A program made the position numbers and the translations under genes. A stretch of DNA of 64,000 nucleotides from Pseudomonas putida. GTDB taxonomy: Bacteria; Pseudomonadota; Gammaproteobacteria; Pseudomonadales; Pseudomonadaceae. The stretch spans positions 3,304,001 through 3,368,000 of the forward strand of contig CP163498.1 of assembly GCA_041071465.1 (NCBI GenBank). The letters run 5' to 3'. The notes under the pieces were generated by a model, which ran no database searches, was not told the DNA's origin, and worked only from the letters and a program-made list of their open reading frames with translations. Positions within the stretch are counted from its first letter, which is position 1, and every line of letters starts with the position of its first letter. Positions 18,497 through 29,811 of this stretch are shown here, one piece after another.

Positions 18497-19334
18497 CCCT
18501 GTCGACAAACCAGCGCTCAGCCTGAGCCGCATTGCCATACACGCGGTGTTGCTGATCGCTGTGGTGCTGTACCTGGTGCCGCTGGTGGTGATGCTGCTGA
18601 CCAGCTTCAAGACCCCCGAAGACATCAGTACCGGCAACCTGCTGAGTTGGCCCGCGGTGATTACCGGCATTGGCTGGGTCAAGGCCTGGGGCACGGTCAG
18701 CGGTTACTTCTGGAATTCGATCATGATCACCGTGCCAGCGGTGCTGATCTCCACCATCATCGGTGCGCTGAACGGCTATGTGCTGTCGATGTGGCGTTTT
18801 CGTGGCTCGCAGCTGTTTTTCGGCCTGCTGCTGTTCGGCTGCTTCCTGCCGTTCCAGACCGTGCTGCTGCCCGCCTCGTTCACCCTCGGCAAGCTCGGCC
18901 TGGCCAGCACCACCAGCGGCCTGGTGTTGGTGCACGTGGTCTACGGCCTGGCCTTCACCACGCTGTTCTTTCGCAACTTCTACGTGAGCATTCCCGATGC
19001 GCTGGTCAAGGCCGCGCGCTTGGACGGTGCTGGGTTCTTCACCATCTTCCGCCGCATCATCCTGCCCATGTCGACGCCGATCATCATGGTTTGCTTGATC
19101 TGGCAGTTCACCCAGATCTGGAACGACTTCCTGTTCGGCGTGGTGTTCTCCAGTGGCGACTCGCAACCGATCACCGTGGCCCTGAACAACCTGGTCAACA
19201 CCAGCACCGGGGCCAAGGAATACAACGTGGACATGGCGGCAGCGATGATCGCCGGCCTGCCAACCCTGCTGGTCTACGTGGTGGCAGGCAAATATTTCGT
19301 GCGCGGGCTGACAGCCGGCGCGGTCAAGGGGTAA
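18489..19334 (+). CDS. gtsC: Glucose ABC transporter permease
   Basis: 281 residues, MalG-type permease with about six membrane segments and the EAA loop LVKAARLDGAGFFTIFRRII (residues ~172-191). It pairs with GtsB to form the transmembrane path. The start lies within the last 8 bases of gtsB, and gtsD follows after three bases, so the three are tightly coupled. Confidence 0.93.
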   Translation: MHSPVDKPALSLSRIAIHAVLLIAVVLYLVPLVVMLLTSFKTPEDISTGNLLSWPAVITGIGWVKAWGTVSGYFWNSIMITVPAVLISTIIGALNGYVLSMWRFRGSQLFFGLLLFGCFLPFQTVLLPASFTLGKLGLASTTSGLVLVHVVYGLAFTTLFFRNFYVSIPDALVKAARLDGAGFFTIFRRIILPMSTPIIMVCLIWQFTQIWNDFLFGVVFSSGDSQPITVALNNLVNTSTGAKEYNVDMAAAMIAGLPTLLVYVVAGKYFVRGLTAGAVKG

Positions 19335-19337
19335 GCC

Positions 19338-20492
19338 ATGGCAACGCTCGAACTTCGCAATGTGAACAAGACTTACGGCAGCGGCCTGCCGGACACCCTC
19401 AAGGACATCCAGCTGTCGATCAGGGACGGCGAATTCCTGATCCTGGTCGGCCCTTCGGGCTGCGGCAAGTCCACCTTGATGAACTGCATCGCCGGCCTTG
19501 AGCAGATCACCGGTGGCGCGATCCTCATCGACGAGCAGGACGTCAGTGGCATGAGCCCCAAGGACCGCGACATCGCCATGGTGTTCCAGTCCTATGCGCT
19601 GTACCCGACCATGAGCGTGCGCGAGAACATCGAGTTTGGTCTGAAAATCCGCAAGCTGCCCCAGGCCGCCATCGACGAGGAAGTGGCGCGGGTGGCCAAG
19701 CTGCTGCAGATCGAGCACCTGCTGGCGCGCAAGCCGGCGCAGTTGTCCGGTGGCCAGCAACAGCGTGTGGCCATGGGGCGGGCGCTGGCGCGGCGGCCGA
19801 AGATCTACCTGTTCGATGAACCTTTGTCCAACCTCGACGCCAAGCTGCGGGTCGAGATGCGCACCGAAATGAAGCTGATGCACCAGCGCCTGAAGACCAC
19901 GACCGTCTACGTCACCCATGACCAGATCGAGGCCATGACCCTGGGCGACAAGGTGGCGGTGATGAAGGACGGCATCATCCAGCAGTTCGGTACCCCGCAG
20001 CAGATCTACAACGACCCGGCCAACCAGTTCGTCGCCAGCTTCATTGGTTCGCCGCCAATGAACTTCATACCGGTGCGCCTGGCCAAGCAGGATGGCCGCG
20101 TGCTGGCGCTGCTCGACAGTGGCCAGGCACGTTGCGAGCTGCCGTTGGGGTTGGCTGCCGACGAGCTGGACGGTCGCGAGATCATTCTGGGTATCCGCCC
20201 TGAGCAGATCGCCCTGGGCACCGCAGAGGGCAATGGCCTGCCGGGCATTCGCGCCGAGGTGCAGGTTACCGAGCCCACCGGGCCGGACCTGCTGGTGTTC
20301 GTCACCCTCAACCAGACCAAGGTGTGCTGCCGCCTGGCGCCGGATGTGGCGTGCCGGGTGGGTGACACCCTGAACCTGCAATTCGACCCGGCTCGGGTGC
20401 TGCTGTTCGACGCCGAAAGCGGCGAACGCGTGCACCTGGCCAGCACTGGGGCAACCGCAAAGGACAACGTGGCTCACTTCAAAGGCCGTTGA
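19338..20492 (+). CDS. gtsD: Glucose ABC transporter ATP-binding protein
   Basis: 384 residues, MalK/UgpC type. Walker A is GPSGCGKST (38-46), the Q loop and signature LSGGQQQRVAMGRAL lie near 134-148, Walker B is IYLFDEPLSNLD, the switch His is in VYVTHDQ. A C-terminal TOBE domain starts around residue 240. It powers GtsBC. oprB follows after 40 bases with its own ribosome site. Confidence 0.94.
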   Translation: MATLELRNVNKTYGSGLPDTLKDIQLSIRDGEFLILVGPSGCGKSTLMNCIAGLEQITGGAILIDEQDVSGMSPKDRDIAMVFQSYALYPTMSVRENIEFGLKIRKLPQAAIDEEVARVAKLLQIEHLLARKPAQLSGGQQQRVAMGRALARRPKIYLFDEPLSNLDAKLRVEMRTEMKLMHQRLKTTTVYVTHDQIEAMTLGDKVAVMKDGIIQQFGTPQQIYNDPANQFVASFIGSPPMNFIPVRLAKQDGRVLALLDSGQARCELPLGLAADELDGREIILGIRPEQIALGTAEGNGLPGIRAEVQVTEPTGPDLLVFVTLNQTKVCCRLAPDVACRVGDTLNLQFDPARVLLFDAESGERVHLASTGATAKDNVAHFKGR

Positions 20493-20532
20493 ATCGTCTA
20501 CACCATCAATAAGAAAAAGAGGACGCAAAGGG

Positions 20533-21876
20533 ATGGAACAGCGCAAACGCATCAGCACATTGGGCTCGCTGGCCTTGCTCGCCGTTGTCGGCAGCGGCGG
20601 CGTGCAGGCTGCCGAGGCTTTTTCCAGTGAGTCGAAATGGATGACTGGCGACTGGGGCGGCACCCGTACCGAGCTGCTGGAAAAGGGCTACGACTTCACC
20701 CTCGACTATGTCGGCGAGGTAGCCGGCAACCTGCACGGCGGCTACAACGACGACAAGACCGCCCGCTACAGCGACCAGTTCGCCCTCGGCGCGCACCTGG
20801 ACTTGCAGAAAATACTTGGCTGGCACGATGCCGAGTTCAAGCTGGCGATCACCGAGCGCAGCGGCCGCAACCTGTCCAATGACCGCATCAGCGACCCACG
20901 CGCTGGGCAGTTCAGCTCGGTGCAGGAGGTGTGGGGCCGTGGTCAGACTTGGCGCTTGACGCAGATGTGGGTCAAGCAGAAGTACTTCGACGGCGCACTG
21001 GACGTCAAATTCGGCCGCTTCGGCGAGGGCGAGGACTTCAACAGCTTCCCTTGCGATTTCCAGAACCTGGCCTTCTGTGGCTCGCAGGTGGGCAACTGGG
21101 TCGGCGGCATCTGGTACAACTGGCCGGTCAGCCAGTGGGCGCTGCGGGTGAAATACAACATCACCCCGGAATTCTTCGTGCAGGTCGGCGCTTTCGAGCA
21201 GAACCCTTCCAACCTGGAAACCGGCAACGGCTTCAAGCTCAGCGGCAGTGGTACCAAGGGGGCGATCTTGCCGGTGGAAGCGGTGTGGTCACCCAAGGTC
21301 AACGGCCTGCCTGGTGAGTACCGCCTGGGCTACTACTACAGCACGGCCAAGGCCGACGATGTGTTTGACGACGTCAACGGCAACCCGCAGGCGCTCAGCG
21401 GCGAGGCCTTCAAGTCGCATTCCAGCAAGCACGGCTGGTGGGTGGTGGCGCAGCAGCAAGTCACCGCTCACGGTGGCGACGTCAACCGTGGCCTGAGCCT
21501 GTTCGCCAACTTCACCGTGCACGACAAGGCCACCAACGTGGTCGACAACTACCAGCAGGTGGGGCTGGTCTACAAAGGCGCCTTCGACGCCCGGCCCAAG
21601 GATGACATCGGCTTTGGCGTGGCGCGTATTCATGTAAATGACGACGTGAAAAAGCGCGCTGAACTGCTGAACGCCCAGAGTGGCATCAACGATTACGACA
21701 ACCCAGGCTTCGTGCCGCTGCAACGCACCGAGTACAACGCCGAGCTCTATTACGGCTTCCACGTCACCAACTGGCTCACCGTGCGGCCCAACCTGCAGTA
21801 CATCAAAAGCCCCGGCGGGGTAGACCAGGTGGACAACGCGCTGGTCGCAGGTTTGAAGATTCAGTCGTCATTCTGA
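20533..21876 (+). CDS. oprB: Carbohydrate-selective outer-membrane porin OprB
   Basis: 447 residues. The signal peptide ends near GGVQA|AEAF, the mature protein begins with the OprB hallmark WMTGDWGGTRTELLEKGYDF, and the strand-rich body ends in a terminal phenylalanine (VAGLKIQSSF), as outer-membrane barrels do. It admits glucose to the periplasm for GtsA. It is the last gene of the gts transport unit. Confidence 0.94.
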   Translation: MEQRKRISTLGSLALLAVVGSGGVQAAEAFSSESKWMTGDWGGTRTELLEKGYDFTLDYVGEVAGNLHGGYNDDKTARYSDQFALGAHLDLQKILGWHDAEFKLAITERSGRNLSNDRISDPRAGQFSSVQEVWGRGQTWRLTQMWVKQKYFDGALDVKFGRFGEGEDFNSFPCDFQNLAFCGSQVGNWVGGIWYNWPVSQWALRVKYNITPEFFVQVGAFEQNPSNLETGNGFKLSGSGTKGAILPVEAVWSPKVNGLPGEYRLGYYYSTAKADDVFDDVNGNPQALSGEAFKSHSSKHGWWVVAQQQVTAHGGDVNRGLSLFANFTVHDKATNVVDNYQQVGLVYKGAFDARPKDDIGFGVARIHVNDDVKKRAELLNAQSGINDYDNPGFVPLQRTEYNAELYYGFHVTNWLTVRPNLQYIKSPGGVDQVDNALVAGLKIQSSF

Positions 21877-21993
21877 GGGCATTTGTTGTAAATTTACGCC
21901 AATCCATTTTCGGTTCCCGGCACCCACTGGCCTGCAGTGGTTGTCGGGAATAGGCCGAGACAGCGCTATCTCAAACAACAAGAGCTCTGAACC

Positions 21994-22848
21994 ATGCCCG
22001 AACATCCGCTCCATCGCTTCTTTTCCTCGCAGCGGCCAAGGCCGACATTCGAGTGGGAGCGTTACCAGCAGCGCGATGTGCTGATCATCGATCATCCCCG
22101 TTGCCAGGCGGTATTCAGCCGCCAGGGTGCGCAGTTGCTGCACTTTCAACCGGCCGGTGAGCGGCCGTGGCTGTGGTGCGCCGAGCAGTGGCCGCAGGTA
22201 GGGGCGATTCGGGGTGGGGTGCCGGTGTGCTGGCCGTGGTATGGCCGCCACCCCAGCGAAGACCTGTGGCCGGCCCACGGTTGGGCACGCCTGCTGGATT
22301 GGAAGCTGGTGGACAGCCGCGAGGACGAGGATGGCGTGAGCCTGAAATGGCGGCTGGACCTGTGCGACTGGCAGGTCGACCTGCATGCTCGCCTGGGCAG
22401 CCGCATGGAACTGAGCCTGAGCACCGAGCATCAAGACAGCGAACCGTGCCAGTTGAGCCATGCGCTGCTGGCCTATTGGCGCATCAGTGACGTGTCCGAG
22501 ATAGCGCTGTCTGGGCTAGAGGATATCGAAGGCTACGACCGCCTCAACCGCCAGGCCTGCCGTGAGGAGGGTGCGCTGAAGCTCAAGGGCGGCTGCCAGA
22601 AGGTCTACCCGAGCACGCCTCGGGTGCAGCTGCAGGACCCGGCGTGGCAGCGCGAGCTGTGCATCGACACGGGTGACAGCGACGACACCGTGGTCTGGCA
22701 CCCCGGCAACCGCCCGCTGATGGGCGTGAGTGGGCGCGAGAGCCAGCGTTTCGTTTGTGTCGAGGCCGCCAGCGGCAGCGGCGAGGGCCTGAGCCTGGCG
22801 CCGGGCCAGCGTGCGCACTTGCGCTTGCAGGCGCACCGGCTCAGTTGA
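21994..22848 (+). CDS. D-hexose-6-phosphate mutarotase (YeaD-like aldose 1-epimerase family)
   Basis: 284 residues of the galactose-mutarotase superfamily. The recognisable motifs are [16 protein letters not shown] (residues ~70-85), [11 protein letters not shown], and the later [20 protein letters not shown]. The family interconverts hexose-6-phosphate anomers, which would feed Zwf with the beta form. The ATG at 21994 is about 118 bases after oprB. It is convergent with hexR, overlapping it by 8 bases. Confidence 0.85.
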   Translation: MPEHPLHRFFSSQRPRPTFEWERYQQRDVLIIDHPRCQAVFSRQGAQLLHFQPAGERPWLWCAEQWPQVGAIRGGVPVCWPWYGRHPSEDLWPAHGWARLLDWKLVDSREDEDGVSLKWRLDLCDWQVDLHARLGSRMELSLSTEHQDSEPCQLSHALLAYWRISDVSEIALSGLEDIEGYDRLNRQACREEGALKLKGGCQKVYPSTPRVQLQDPAWQRELCIDTGDSDDTVVWHPGNRPLMGVSGRESQRFVCVEAASGSGEGLSLAPGQRAHLRLQAHRLS

Positions 22849-23713
22849 GTTCGTCGTCCTCGATCGGGTAGCGGCTGGCGTTGAGGCTTTCCTTGATCTT
22901 GCGCAGGTGCGGCTGGAAGTCCACGCCGCGGCGCAGGGTCATGCCGGTGGCCAGCACATCGAGCACGGTCAGCTGGATGATCCGCGAGGTCATCGGCATG
23001 TAGATGTCGGTGTCTTCCGGCAGTGGGATGTGCAGGCTCAGGCTGCAGGCATTGGCCAGTGGCGAGCCTGCGGCGGTCAGGCCCAGCACCGAGGCGCCGT
23101 TTTCGCGTGCCAGGCGCGCCACTTCGACCAGTTCGCGGGTGCGCCCGGTGTAGGAAATGATCACGAACAGGTCGCCGGTGTGCGCCACCGAGGCCAGCAT
23201 GCGCTGCATCAGCACGTCGGCATGGGCTGACACCGCCAGGTTGAAGCGGAAGAACTTGTGCTGCGCATCCAGGGCCACCGGGGCCGAGGCGCCTAGGCCG
23301 AAGAAGTGGATCTGTCGGGCCTGGATCATCATGTCCACCGCACGGCTGACCTGCTGCGGGTCCAGTTGCTGGCAAGCGCCGTCGAGCGAGGCGATGGCAC
23401 TGGCGAAGATCTTCTGGGTGTAGGCTGCCGGGTCATCGTCGGCTTCTACCGCGCGGCTGACATAGGCGGCGCCGCTGGCCAGGCTCTGCGCCAGTTGCAG
23501 CTTGAGTTCCGGGTAGCCGCTGACGCCAAACGAGCGGCAGAAGCGGTTGACGGTCGGTTCGCTGACCTTGGCCGCCTGGGCCAGAGCAGCGATGCTGAAA
23601 CGAGTGGCTTGTTGCGGGTTGAGCAAGATGACTTCGGCGACTTTGCGTTCGGCCTTGTTCAGCTCGTCGAGGCGTCCCTGGATCTGTTCCAGGAGGTTTC
23701 GCACGCGGTCCAT
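22841..23713 (-). CDS. hexR: HexR transcriptional repressor, RpiR family
   Basis: 290 residues. An N-terminal helix-turn-helix (residues ~1-77, [21 protein letters not shown]) is followed by a SIS sugar-phosphate-binding domain (~120-260, [18 protein letters not shown] and [16 protein letters not shown]). HexR represses zwf-pgl-eda, edd-glk and gap and is released by 2-keto-3-deoxy-6-phosphogluconate. The ATG at 23713 has AAGGA upstream; the open frame extends 19 residues further without support. It is divergent from zwf. Confidence 0.95.
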   Translation of the reverse strand: MDRVRNLLEQIQGRLDELNKAERKVAEVILLNPQQATRFSIAALAQAAKVSEPTVNRFCRSFGVSGYPELKLQLAQSLASGAAYVSRAVEADDDPAAYTQKIFASAIASLDGACQQLDPQQVSRAVDMMIQARQIHFFGLGASAPVALDAQHKFFRFNLAVSAHADVLMQRMLASVAHTGDLFVIISYTGRTRELVEVARLARENGASVLGLTAAGSPLANACSLSLHIPLPEDTDIYMPMTSRIIQLTVLDVLATGMTLRRGVDFQPHLRKIKESLNASRYPIEDDELN

Positions 23714-23833
23714 GGGTGTGTCCTTGGGTCGGGAAGACAGCCGGCTGCGCAAGCAGCAGGCTTTTTGCACGGTCGTCTATCGTACTGTCGGTGCGGTTGG
23801 CGTACCACTTGTCTGTAACACTTGTGTGTAATG

Positions 23834-23850
23834 TTGTGGTTTTTACTACA
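23834..23850 (+). promoter_or_regulatory. Probable HexR operator before zwf
   Basis: TTGTGGTTTTTACTACA is an imperfect dyad (TGT-G-GT and AC-T-ACA) resembling HexR sites, though it does not give a perfect TTGT-N7/8-ACAA. It lies 66-82 bases upstream of zwf and within the zwf-hexR divergent region, where P. putida HexR is known to act. Confidence 0.55.
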
Positions 23851-23915
23851 TTATCCCTTGAAAACCGTATGTGAAAGCGGTATTCCTAGACCAACTTTAG
23901 GAAAGAACCAACATC

Positions 23916-25371
<1,456 letters not shown>

Positions 25372-25385
<14 letters not shown>

Positions 25386-26085
25386 ACTGAAACTGCCAGC
25401 GGCCGTGAAGGCACATAGCCTGGCGGACGCCAAGGCACTGGCTGCAACCCTGGCGCACGACGTGGCCGAACGGCTGCGCGCGGCCATTGCCGCCAAGGGC
25501 CAAGCCTGCGTGGTGCTGTCCGGTGGCCGCAGCCCGGTGCCGTTCCTGGAGAACCTGGCCAGCGAAAACCTGGACTGGGCCAAGGTCACCGTCAGCCTGG
25601 CCGACGAGCGCTGGGTACCGGTGGAGCATGCTGACAGCAATGCTGGCCTGTTGGCCCGCCACCTGTTGAAGGGCGCGGCGGCCAAGGCCCGCTTCGTTGG
25701 CCTGTACCAGCAGGCGGAAAACCTCGATGCCGCTGCGCTCAAGGCCGACCAGGGCTTGGTCGCGCTACCGCCAATCGACGTGCTGGTGCTGGGCATGGGT
25801 GACGATGGCCATACCGCCTCGCTGTTTCCGGCCAGCCCCAACCTGGAGGCAGGCCTGGACTTGGCCAGCCCGCGCCGCTGCCTGCCCTTGCTGGCGCCGA
25901 GCGTGCCGCACCAGCGCCTGTCGATGACCCGCTCGCTGCTGGCCAGTGCTGGCTTTATCGCGCTGTCCGTGCAAGGCCAGGGCAAACTCGCTACCCTGCG
26001 CGCCGCGCTGGCTGGCAACGACCTTACTGAAATGCCGATTCGCGCTTTTCTTCACGACCCCCTGGACATCTACTGGTGCCCATGA
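25372..26085 (+). CDS. pgl: 6-Phosphogluconolactonase
   Basis: 237 residues of the SOL/DevB family. Motifs are [37 protein letters not shown] and [17 protein letters not shown]. It hydrolyses the lactone made by Zwf to 6-phosphogluconate. I chose the ATG at 25372 because GGGAGGG sits six bases upstream; an ATG at 25357 adds five residues but has no ribosome site. It overlaps zwf by 14 bases, and its stop overlaps an ATG used in the next frame. Confidence 0.92.
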
Positions 26086-26102
26086 GCCAAGGATCCACAG
26101 TC

Positions 26103-26783
26103 ATGACCACCCTCGAACGCCCACAGCCCAAGCTCTCGATGGCTGATAAAGCCGCGCGGATCGACGCCATTTGCGAAAAGGCGCGCATCCTGCCGGTCAT
26201 CACCATCGCCCGTGAGGAAGACATCCTGCCGCTGGCTGATGCCCTGGCCGCTGGCGGCATCCGTACCCTGGAAGTGACCCTGCGCTCGCAGCATGGCCTG
26301 AAGGCCATCCAGGTGCTGCGTGAACAGCGCCCGGAGTTGTGCGTAGGCGCCGGCACCGTGCTTGATCGCAGTATGTTCGCCGCCGTCGAGGCTGCCGGCG
26401 CGCAGTTCGTCGTTACACCGGGCATTACCCAGGACATTCTGCAAGCGGGCGTGGACAGTGAAATTCCGCTGCTGCCAGGCATCAGCACGCCATCCGAAAT
26501 CATGATGGGTTACGCCCTGGGCTACCGTCGCTTCAAGTTGTTCCCGGCGGAAATCAGCGGCGGTGTGGCGGCAATCAAGGCCTTTGGCGGCCCGTTCGGT
26601 GATATTCGCTTCTGCCCCACGGGCGGCGTGAACCCGGCCAATGTGCGCAACTACATGGCACTGCCCAATGTGATGTGCGTGGGTGGCACCTGGATGCTCG
26701 ACAGCAGCTGGATCAAGAACGGCGACTGGGCGCGGATTGAGGCGTGCAGTGCGGAGGCGATGGCGCTGCTGGACGCCAACTGA
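26103..26783 (+). CDS. eda: 2-Keto-3-deoxy-6-phosphogluconate aldolase
   Basis: 226 residues. The Schiff-base lysine lies in RRFKLFPAEISGG (near residue 144), and LEVTLRSQHGLKAI carries the conserved Glu and Arg. It cleaves KDPG to pyruvate and glyceraldehyde-3-phosphate, completing the Entner-Doudoroff pathway. The ATG at 26103 has AAGGA nine bases upstream and gives the standard length; an ATG at 26082 overlapping the pgl stop would add seven residues. A rho-independent terminator follows. Confidence 0.95.
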   Translation: MTTLERPQPKLSMADKAARIDAICEKARILPVITIAREEDILPLADALAAGGIRTLEVTLRSQHGLKAIQVLREQRPELCVGAGTVLDRSMFAAVEAAGAQFVVTPGITQDILQAGVDSEIPLLPGISTPSEIMMGYALGYRRFKLFPAEISGGVAAIKAFGGPFGDIRFCPTGGVNPANVRNYMALPNVMCVGGTWMLDSSWIKNGDWARIEACSAEAMALLDAN

Positions 26784-26808
26784 ATTTGTTGTGTGCTTTA
26801 CGGCTTAT

Positions 26809-26836
26809 GGGGCGCTTGGTCGGCGCCCCTTTTTTG
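26809..26836 (+). terminator. Rho-independent terminator of zwf-pgl-eda
   Basis: GGGGCGC and GCGCCCC form a 7-bp stem with a short loop, followed immediately by TTTTTTG. It begins 26 bases after the eda stop codon. Confidence 0.85.
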
Positions 26837-26886
26837 TCCGGTTTTTTTGCAGTGCCTGTGCTGGCCCTATCGCGGGCACAGGCAAT

Positions 26887-26916
26887 AAAAAGCCCGCATC
26901 AAACGATGCGGGCTTT
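26887..26916. terminator. Bidirectional terminator between eda and leuA
   Basis: AAAAAGCCCGCATC and GATGCGGGCTTT flank a 4-base loop, giving an A-run on one side and a T-run on the other. It lies 20 bases past the leuA stop codon on the minus strand and backs up the eda terminator. Confidence 0.85.
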
Positions 26917-26935
26917 CTCATGCTTGCCGTAGGGC

Positions 26936-28609
26936 TCAGGCCGCCTTGGCCTCCTGCTGGCTCAGCGAGCGGTTCAGCGCGCTGAACAGTGCCTTGAAGC
27001 TGGCGGTGGTGATGTTTTCATCGATGCCTACGCCATGTACCGGGCGGCCACCGGCCACGCGCAGTTCAATGTAGGCCGCTGCCTTGGCATTGGTGCCCGC
27101 ACCAATGGCGTGCTCGTTGTAGTCCATGATCTCCACGGCAATCGGCAAGCCAGCCACCAGTGCTTCCAGGGCGCCATTGCCCTTGCCGCGCCAGTGCAGG
27201 GTGGTTTCGCCTTCACCGGCCACTTCCACTTCCACGGCGCTGTGGCCGTTTTCTTCCTGCAGGCGATGGCTGACCAATGCGTATGGCGCGTTGGCCTGGA
27301 GGTATTCCTTGTGCAGCAGGCTGTAGATTTGCTGGGCGGTCATTTCCAGGCCAAGGCGGTCGGTTTCACCTTGCACCACTTGGCTGAACTCGATTTGCAT
27401 GCGGCGCGGCAGGCTGATGCCATATTCCTGTTCGAGCAGGTAGGTGATGCCGCCTTTGCCCGACTGGCTGTTGACGCGAATCACCGCCTCGTAGCTGCGG
27501 CCGATGTCGGCCGGGTCGATCGGCAGGTACGGCACTTCCCACCGTTCGCCTTCCTGCTGCTTGGCGAAGCCCTTGCGGATGGCATCCTGGTGCGAGCCGG
27601 AGAACGCGGTGTGGACCAGGTCGCCAACATACGGGTGGCGAGGGTGCACTGGCAGCTGATTGCACTCTTCGACCACCTTGCGCACGCCGTCGATGTCGGA
27701 GAAGTCCAGCTGCGGGTCGATGCCCTGGGTGTAGAGGTTCAGTGCCAAGGTCACCAGGTCGACGTTACCGGTACGCTCGCCGTTGCCGAACAGGCAGCCT
27801 TCGGCGCGGTCGGCACCGGCCATCAGGCCCAGCTCGGTGGCTGCGATGCCGGTGCCACGGTCGTTGTGGCAGTGCAGGCTGATGATCACGCTGTCGCGGC
27901 GGCTGACGTTGCGGCAGAACCACTCGATCTGGTCGGCGTAGATGTTTGGCGTGGACACTTCCACGGTGGCCGGCAGGTTGAGGATGATCTTGTGTTCAGG
28001 TGTTGGGTTCCACACCTCGATGACCGCGTCGCAGACTTCCTTGGCGAATTCCATTTCGGTGGCGCTGAAGGTTTCTGGCGAGTACTGGAAGGTCCAGTGG
28101 GTTTCCGGCTGCTGGGCAGCGTATTTGACGAACAGCTTGGCCGCGTTCACCGCGATGTCCTTCACGCCTTGCTTGTCCTGATTGAAGACGATGCGGCGGA
28201 ACGACGGGCTGGTGGCGTTGTACAGGTGGACGATGGCTTTCTTGGCACCGCGCAGCGACTCGAAGGTGCGGGCGATCAGGTCTTCACGGGCCTGGGTGAG
28301 CACCTGGATGGTGGTGTCGTCCGGGATGTGGCCGTCCTGGATCAGGGTGCGCACGAAGTCGAAATCGGTCTGCGAGGCAGACGGGAACGAGGCTTCGATT
28401 TCCTTCACGCCCACCTGCACCAAGGTCTTCCAGAAGCGCAGTTTCTTCTCCGAATCCATCGGCTCGATCAGCGACTGGTTGCCATCACGCAGGTCGGAGC
28501 TGCACCAGATAGGTGCTTCGGTGATGGTCTTCGACGGCCAGGTGCGGTCAGGCAGGTCGATGGTCGGGAAAGCGCGGTACTTCTTCGAAGGGTCTTTGAG
28601 CATGGTCAT
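26936..28609 (-). CDS. leuA: 2-Isopropylmalate synthase
   Basis: 557 residues, the long LeuA type. The catalytic start [16 protein letters not shown] lies near residues 32-47, the metal-binding [11 protein letters not shown] near 245-255, and the C-terminal leucine-feedback domain occupies the last ~130 residues. It condenses acetyl-CoA and 2-ketoisovalerate, the first step of leucine synthesis. The start is ATG at 28609; an internal ATG two codons later is possible. A short leucine-rich reading frame lies upstream. Confidence 0.95.
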   Translation of the reverse strand: MTMLKDPSKKYRAFPTIDLPDRTWPSKTITEAPIWCSSDLRDGNQSLIEPMDSEKKLRFWKTLVQVGVKEIEASFPSASQTDFDFVRTLIQDGHIPDDTTIQVLTQAREDLIARTFESLRGAKKAIVHLYNATSPSFRRIVFNQDKQGVKDIAVNAAKLFVKYAAQQPETHWTFQYSPETFSATEMEFAKEVCDAVIEVWNPTPEHKIILNLPATVEVSTPNIYADQIEWFCRNVSRRDSVIISLHCHNDRGTGIAATELGLMAGADRAEGCLFGNGERTGNVDLVTLALNLYTQGIDPQLDFSDIDGVRKVVEECNQLPVHPRHPYVGDLVHTAFSGSHQDAIRKGFAKQQEGERWEVPYLPIDPADIGRSYEAVIRVNSQSGKGGITYLLEQEYGISLPRRMQIEFSQVVQGETDRLGLEMTAQQIYSLLHKEYLQANAPYALVSHRLQEENGHSAVEVEVAGEGETTLHWRGKGNGALEALVAGLPIAVEIMDYNEHAIGAGTNAKAAAYIELRVAGGRPVHGVGIDENITTASFKALFSALNRSLSQQEAKAA

Positions 28610-28685
28610 GGAAGCAATCCTTTTGTGTGCGGCCGAGATCGGGCCTGCCGAGCAATAACGAGATGAGGAGGCGAGGCGACGCGAT

Positions 28686-28763
28686 TCAGCCTGGTAGTCG
28701 GGCGCTGACCAGGCAGAGGCTGCGATGTTGTCGGAGCAGGATGAGGGTGCTGAAGGTTTTCAT
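28686..28763 (-). CDS. Possible leucine leader peptide upstream of leuA
   Basis: A 25-codon frame on the minus strand begins [12 protein letters not shown] and contains LCL further on: five Leu codons in total among residues 7-18, plus an Ile. It ends 76 bases before the leuA ATG, as in attenuation leaders. GAAGG sits only one base from the ATG, and a TTGCCA-N17-TAAGTT promoter-like pair would start transcription almost at the ATG. No clear T-run terminator follows, so classical attenuation is not proven. Short frames arise by chance; treat as a candidate. Confidence 0.4.
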   Translation of the reverse strand: MKTFSTLILLRQHRSLCLVSARLPG

Positions 28764-28980
28764 GCCTTCAAACTTAACCAGTGGGGTGGGGGATGGCAAG
28801 TGTTCGGGGAAAATTGAGAGAAATGCTTAAAAAAAGCTGCTCGGCGAGATTTTATAGCTGGATTTTGTTAGGTGCTTCTGGATGCTTGCGTAGTATTTTT
28901 CGAAGGCGCAACACAGAGGTTTTGCTGCAGGCCGTGTGAGCCCTATCGCGGGTAAACCCGCGATAGGGCTGGCACAGGTC
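28764..28980. other. Intergenic region upstream of leuA leader
   Basis: About 200 bases between the candidate leader peptide and the M23 peptidase 3' end, both on the minus strand. It is AT-rich around 28815-28905, as expected for a promoter, and ends with a REP palindrome at 28939-28970. No gene is supported. Confidence 0.4.
28939..28970. repeat. Perfect REP-type palindrome after the M23 peptidase gene
   Basis: AGCCCTATCGCGGGT and ACCCGCGATAGGGCT are perfect 15-base arms around AA. It lies 10 bases after the stop of the minus-strand peptidase gene and probably ends its transcript. Confidence 0.82.
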
Positions 28981-29808
28981 TCAGGGTTGGAACGCGCCAA
29001 TGAAAATCGCCGGGTCCACCCGCGCATCATTCAGGCTGACGTTCCAGTGCATGTGCGGCCCGGTTGCCCGCCCGGTCGAACCTACGCGCCCGACCACCTC
29101 GCCCCGGCGCAGTTGCTGCCCCACCTGCACGTCGATCTTCGACATGTGGCAGAACATGCTGATAAAGCCCTGCCCATGGTCGACGAATACCGTGCGGCCA
29201 TTGAAGAAGTAATCCCCCACCAGGATCACCTTGCCATTGGCCGGGGTCTTGATCGGCGTGCCCGCAGGCACCGCGAAGTCCAGCCCGGCATGCGGGTTGC
29301 GTTCTTCACCGTTGAAGAAACGGCGCACGCCGAACTTGCTCGACAGCGGGCCGTTGACCGGCTTGTCGAGGATCAGGTTACTCGGCAGGCTCGGGCTGAA
29401 GCTGCGGTAGGCCTTGATCTGCTCGGCCAGCTCGCGGTCGATGCGCTTGAGGTCGGCCGGGTTCGGGTTGACCTGGCGGGTGTTCTTCAGGGTAATGCGC
29501 TGCTCAGGGTACTTTTTACTGCCGACGCTGAAAGGCAGGGAGCGCCCGCCTTGGTTCAGCATTGCGGTGCCGGGCTTCTGGGTCAGCGGGATGCCGACGA
29601 TGGCCAGCCAGTTGTCCTGTTCCTTCACCACCAGCACTGGCTTGCCGTCGAAACGGGCACTGGGCGCGCTGGCGGCGGGGCCCAGGTCGACCACTGCCAC
29701 GCCGCCCGGGACCGGTTTGTTCAGGGTGCGGGTGATGTAGCTGGCCTGGGCGCCGCCAGCCAGCAGCAGCAGGGAAAGGGCAAGCAGGGGCGCGAACAGG
29801 CGGGGCAT
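28981..29808 (-). CDS. M23-family (LytM) murein peptidase
   Basis: 275 residues with a signal peptide ending near GGAQA|SYI. The C-terminal LytM domain (residues ~160-265) keeps the zinc-site motifs NPHAGLDFAVPAGTP (HxxxD) and GPHMHWNV (HxH), so it looks catalytically competent. It should cut peptidoglycan cross-links in the periplasm. It lies three bases after xseA on the same strand, so the two are probably co-transcribed despite unrelated roles. Confidence 0.88.
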   Translation of the reverse strand: MPRLFAPLLALSLLLLAGGAQASYITRTLNKPVPGGVAVVDLGPAASAPSARFDGKPVLVVKEQDNWLAIVGIPLTQKPGTAMLNQGGRSLPFSVGSKKYPEQRITLKNTRQVNPNPADLKRIDRELAEQIKAYRSFSPSLPSNLILDKPVNGPLSSKFGVRRFFNGEERNPHAGLDFAVPAGTPIKTPANGKVILVGDYFFNGRTVFVDHGQGFISMFCHMSKIDVQVGQQLRRGEVVGRVGSTGRATGPHMHWNVSLNDARVDPAIFIGAFQP

Positions 29809-29811
29809 GTG

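Noticed and set aside
18381..20663. 760-residue open frame on the minus strand
   Set aside because: Antisense to gtsC and gtsD, whose motifs are unmistakable; composition is that of a shadow frame.
21880..21993. HexR box before the mutarotase gene
   Set aside because: TTGTTGTAAATTTAC has one TTGT half site but no ACAA partner at 7-8 bases; only a short GTAAATTTAC palindrome remains.
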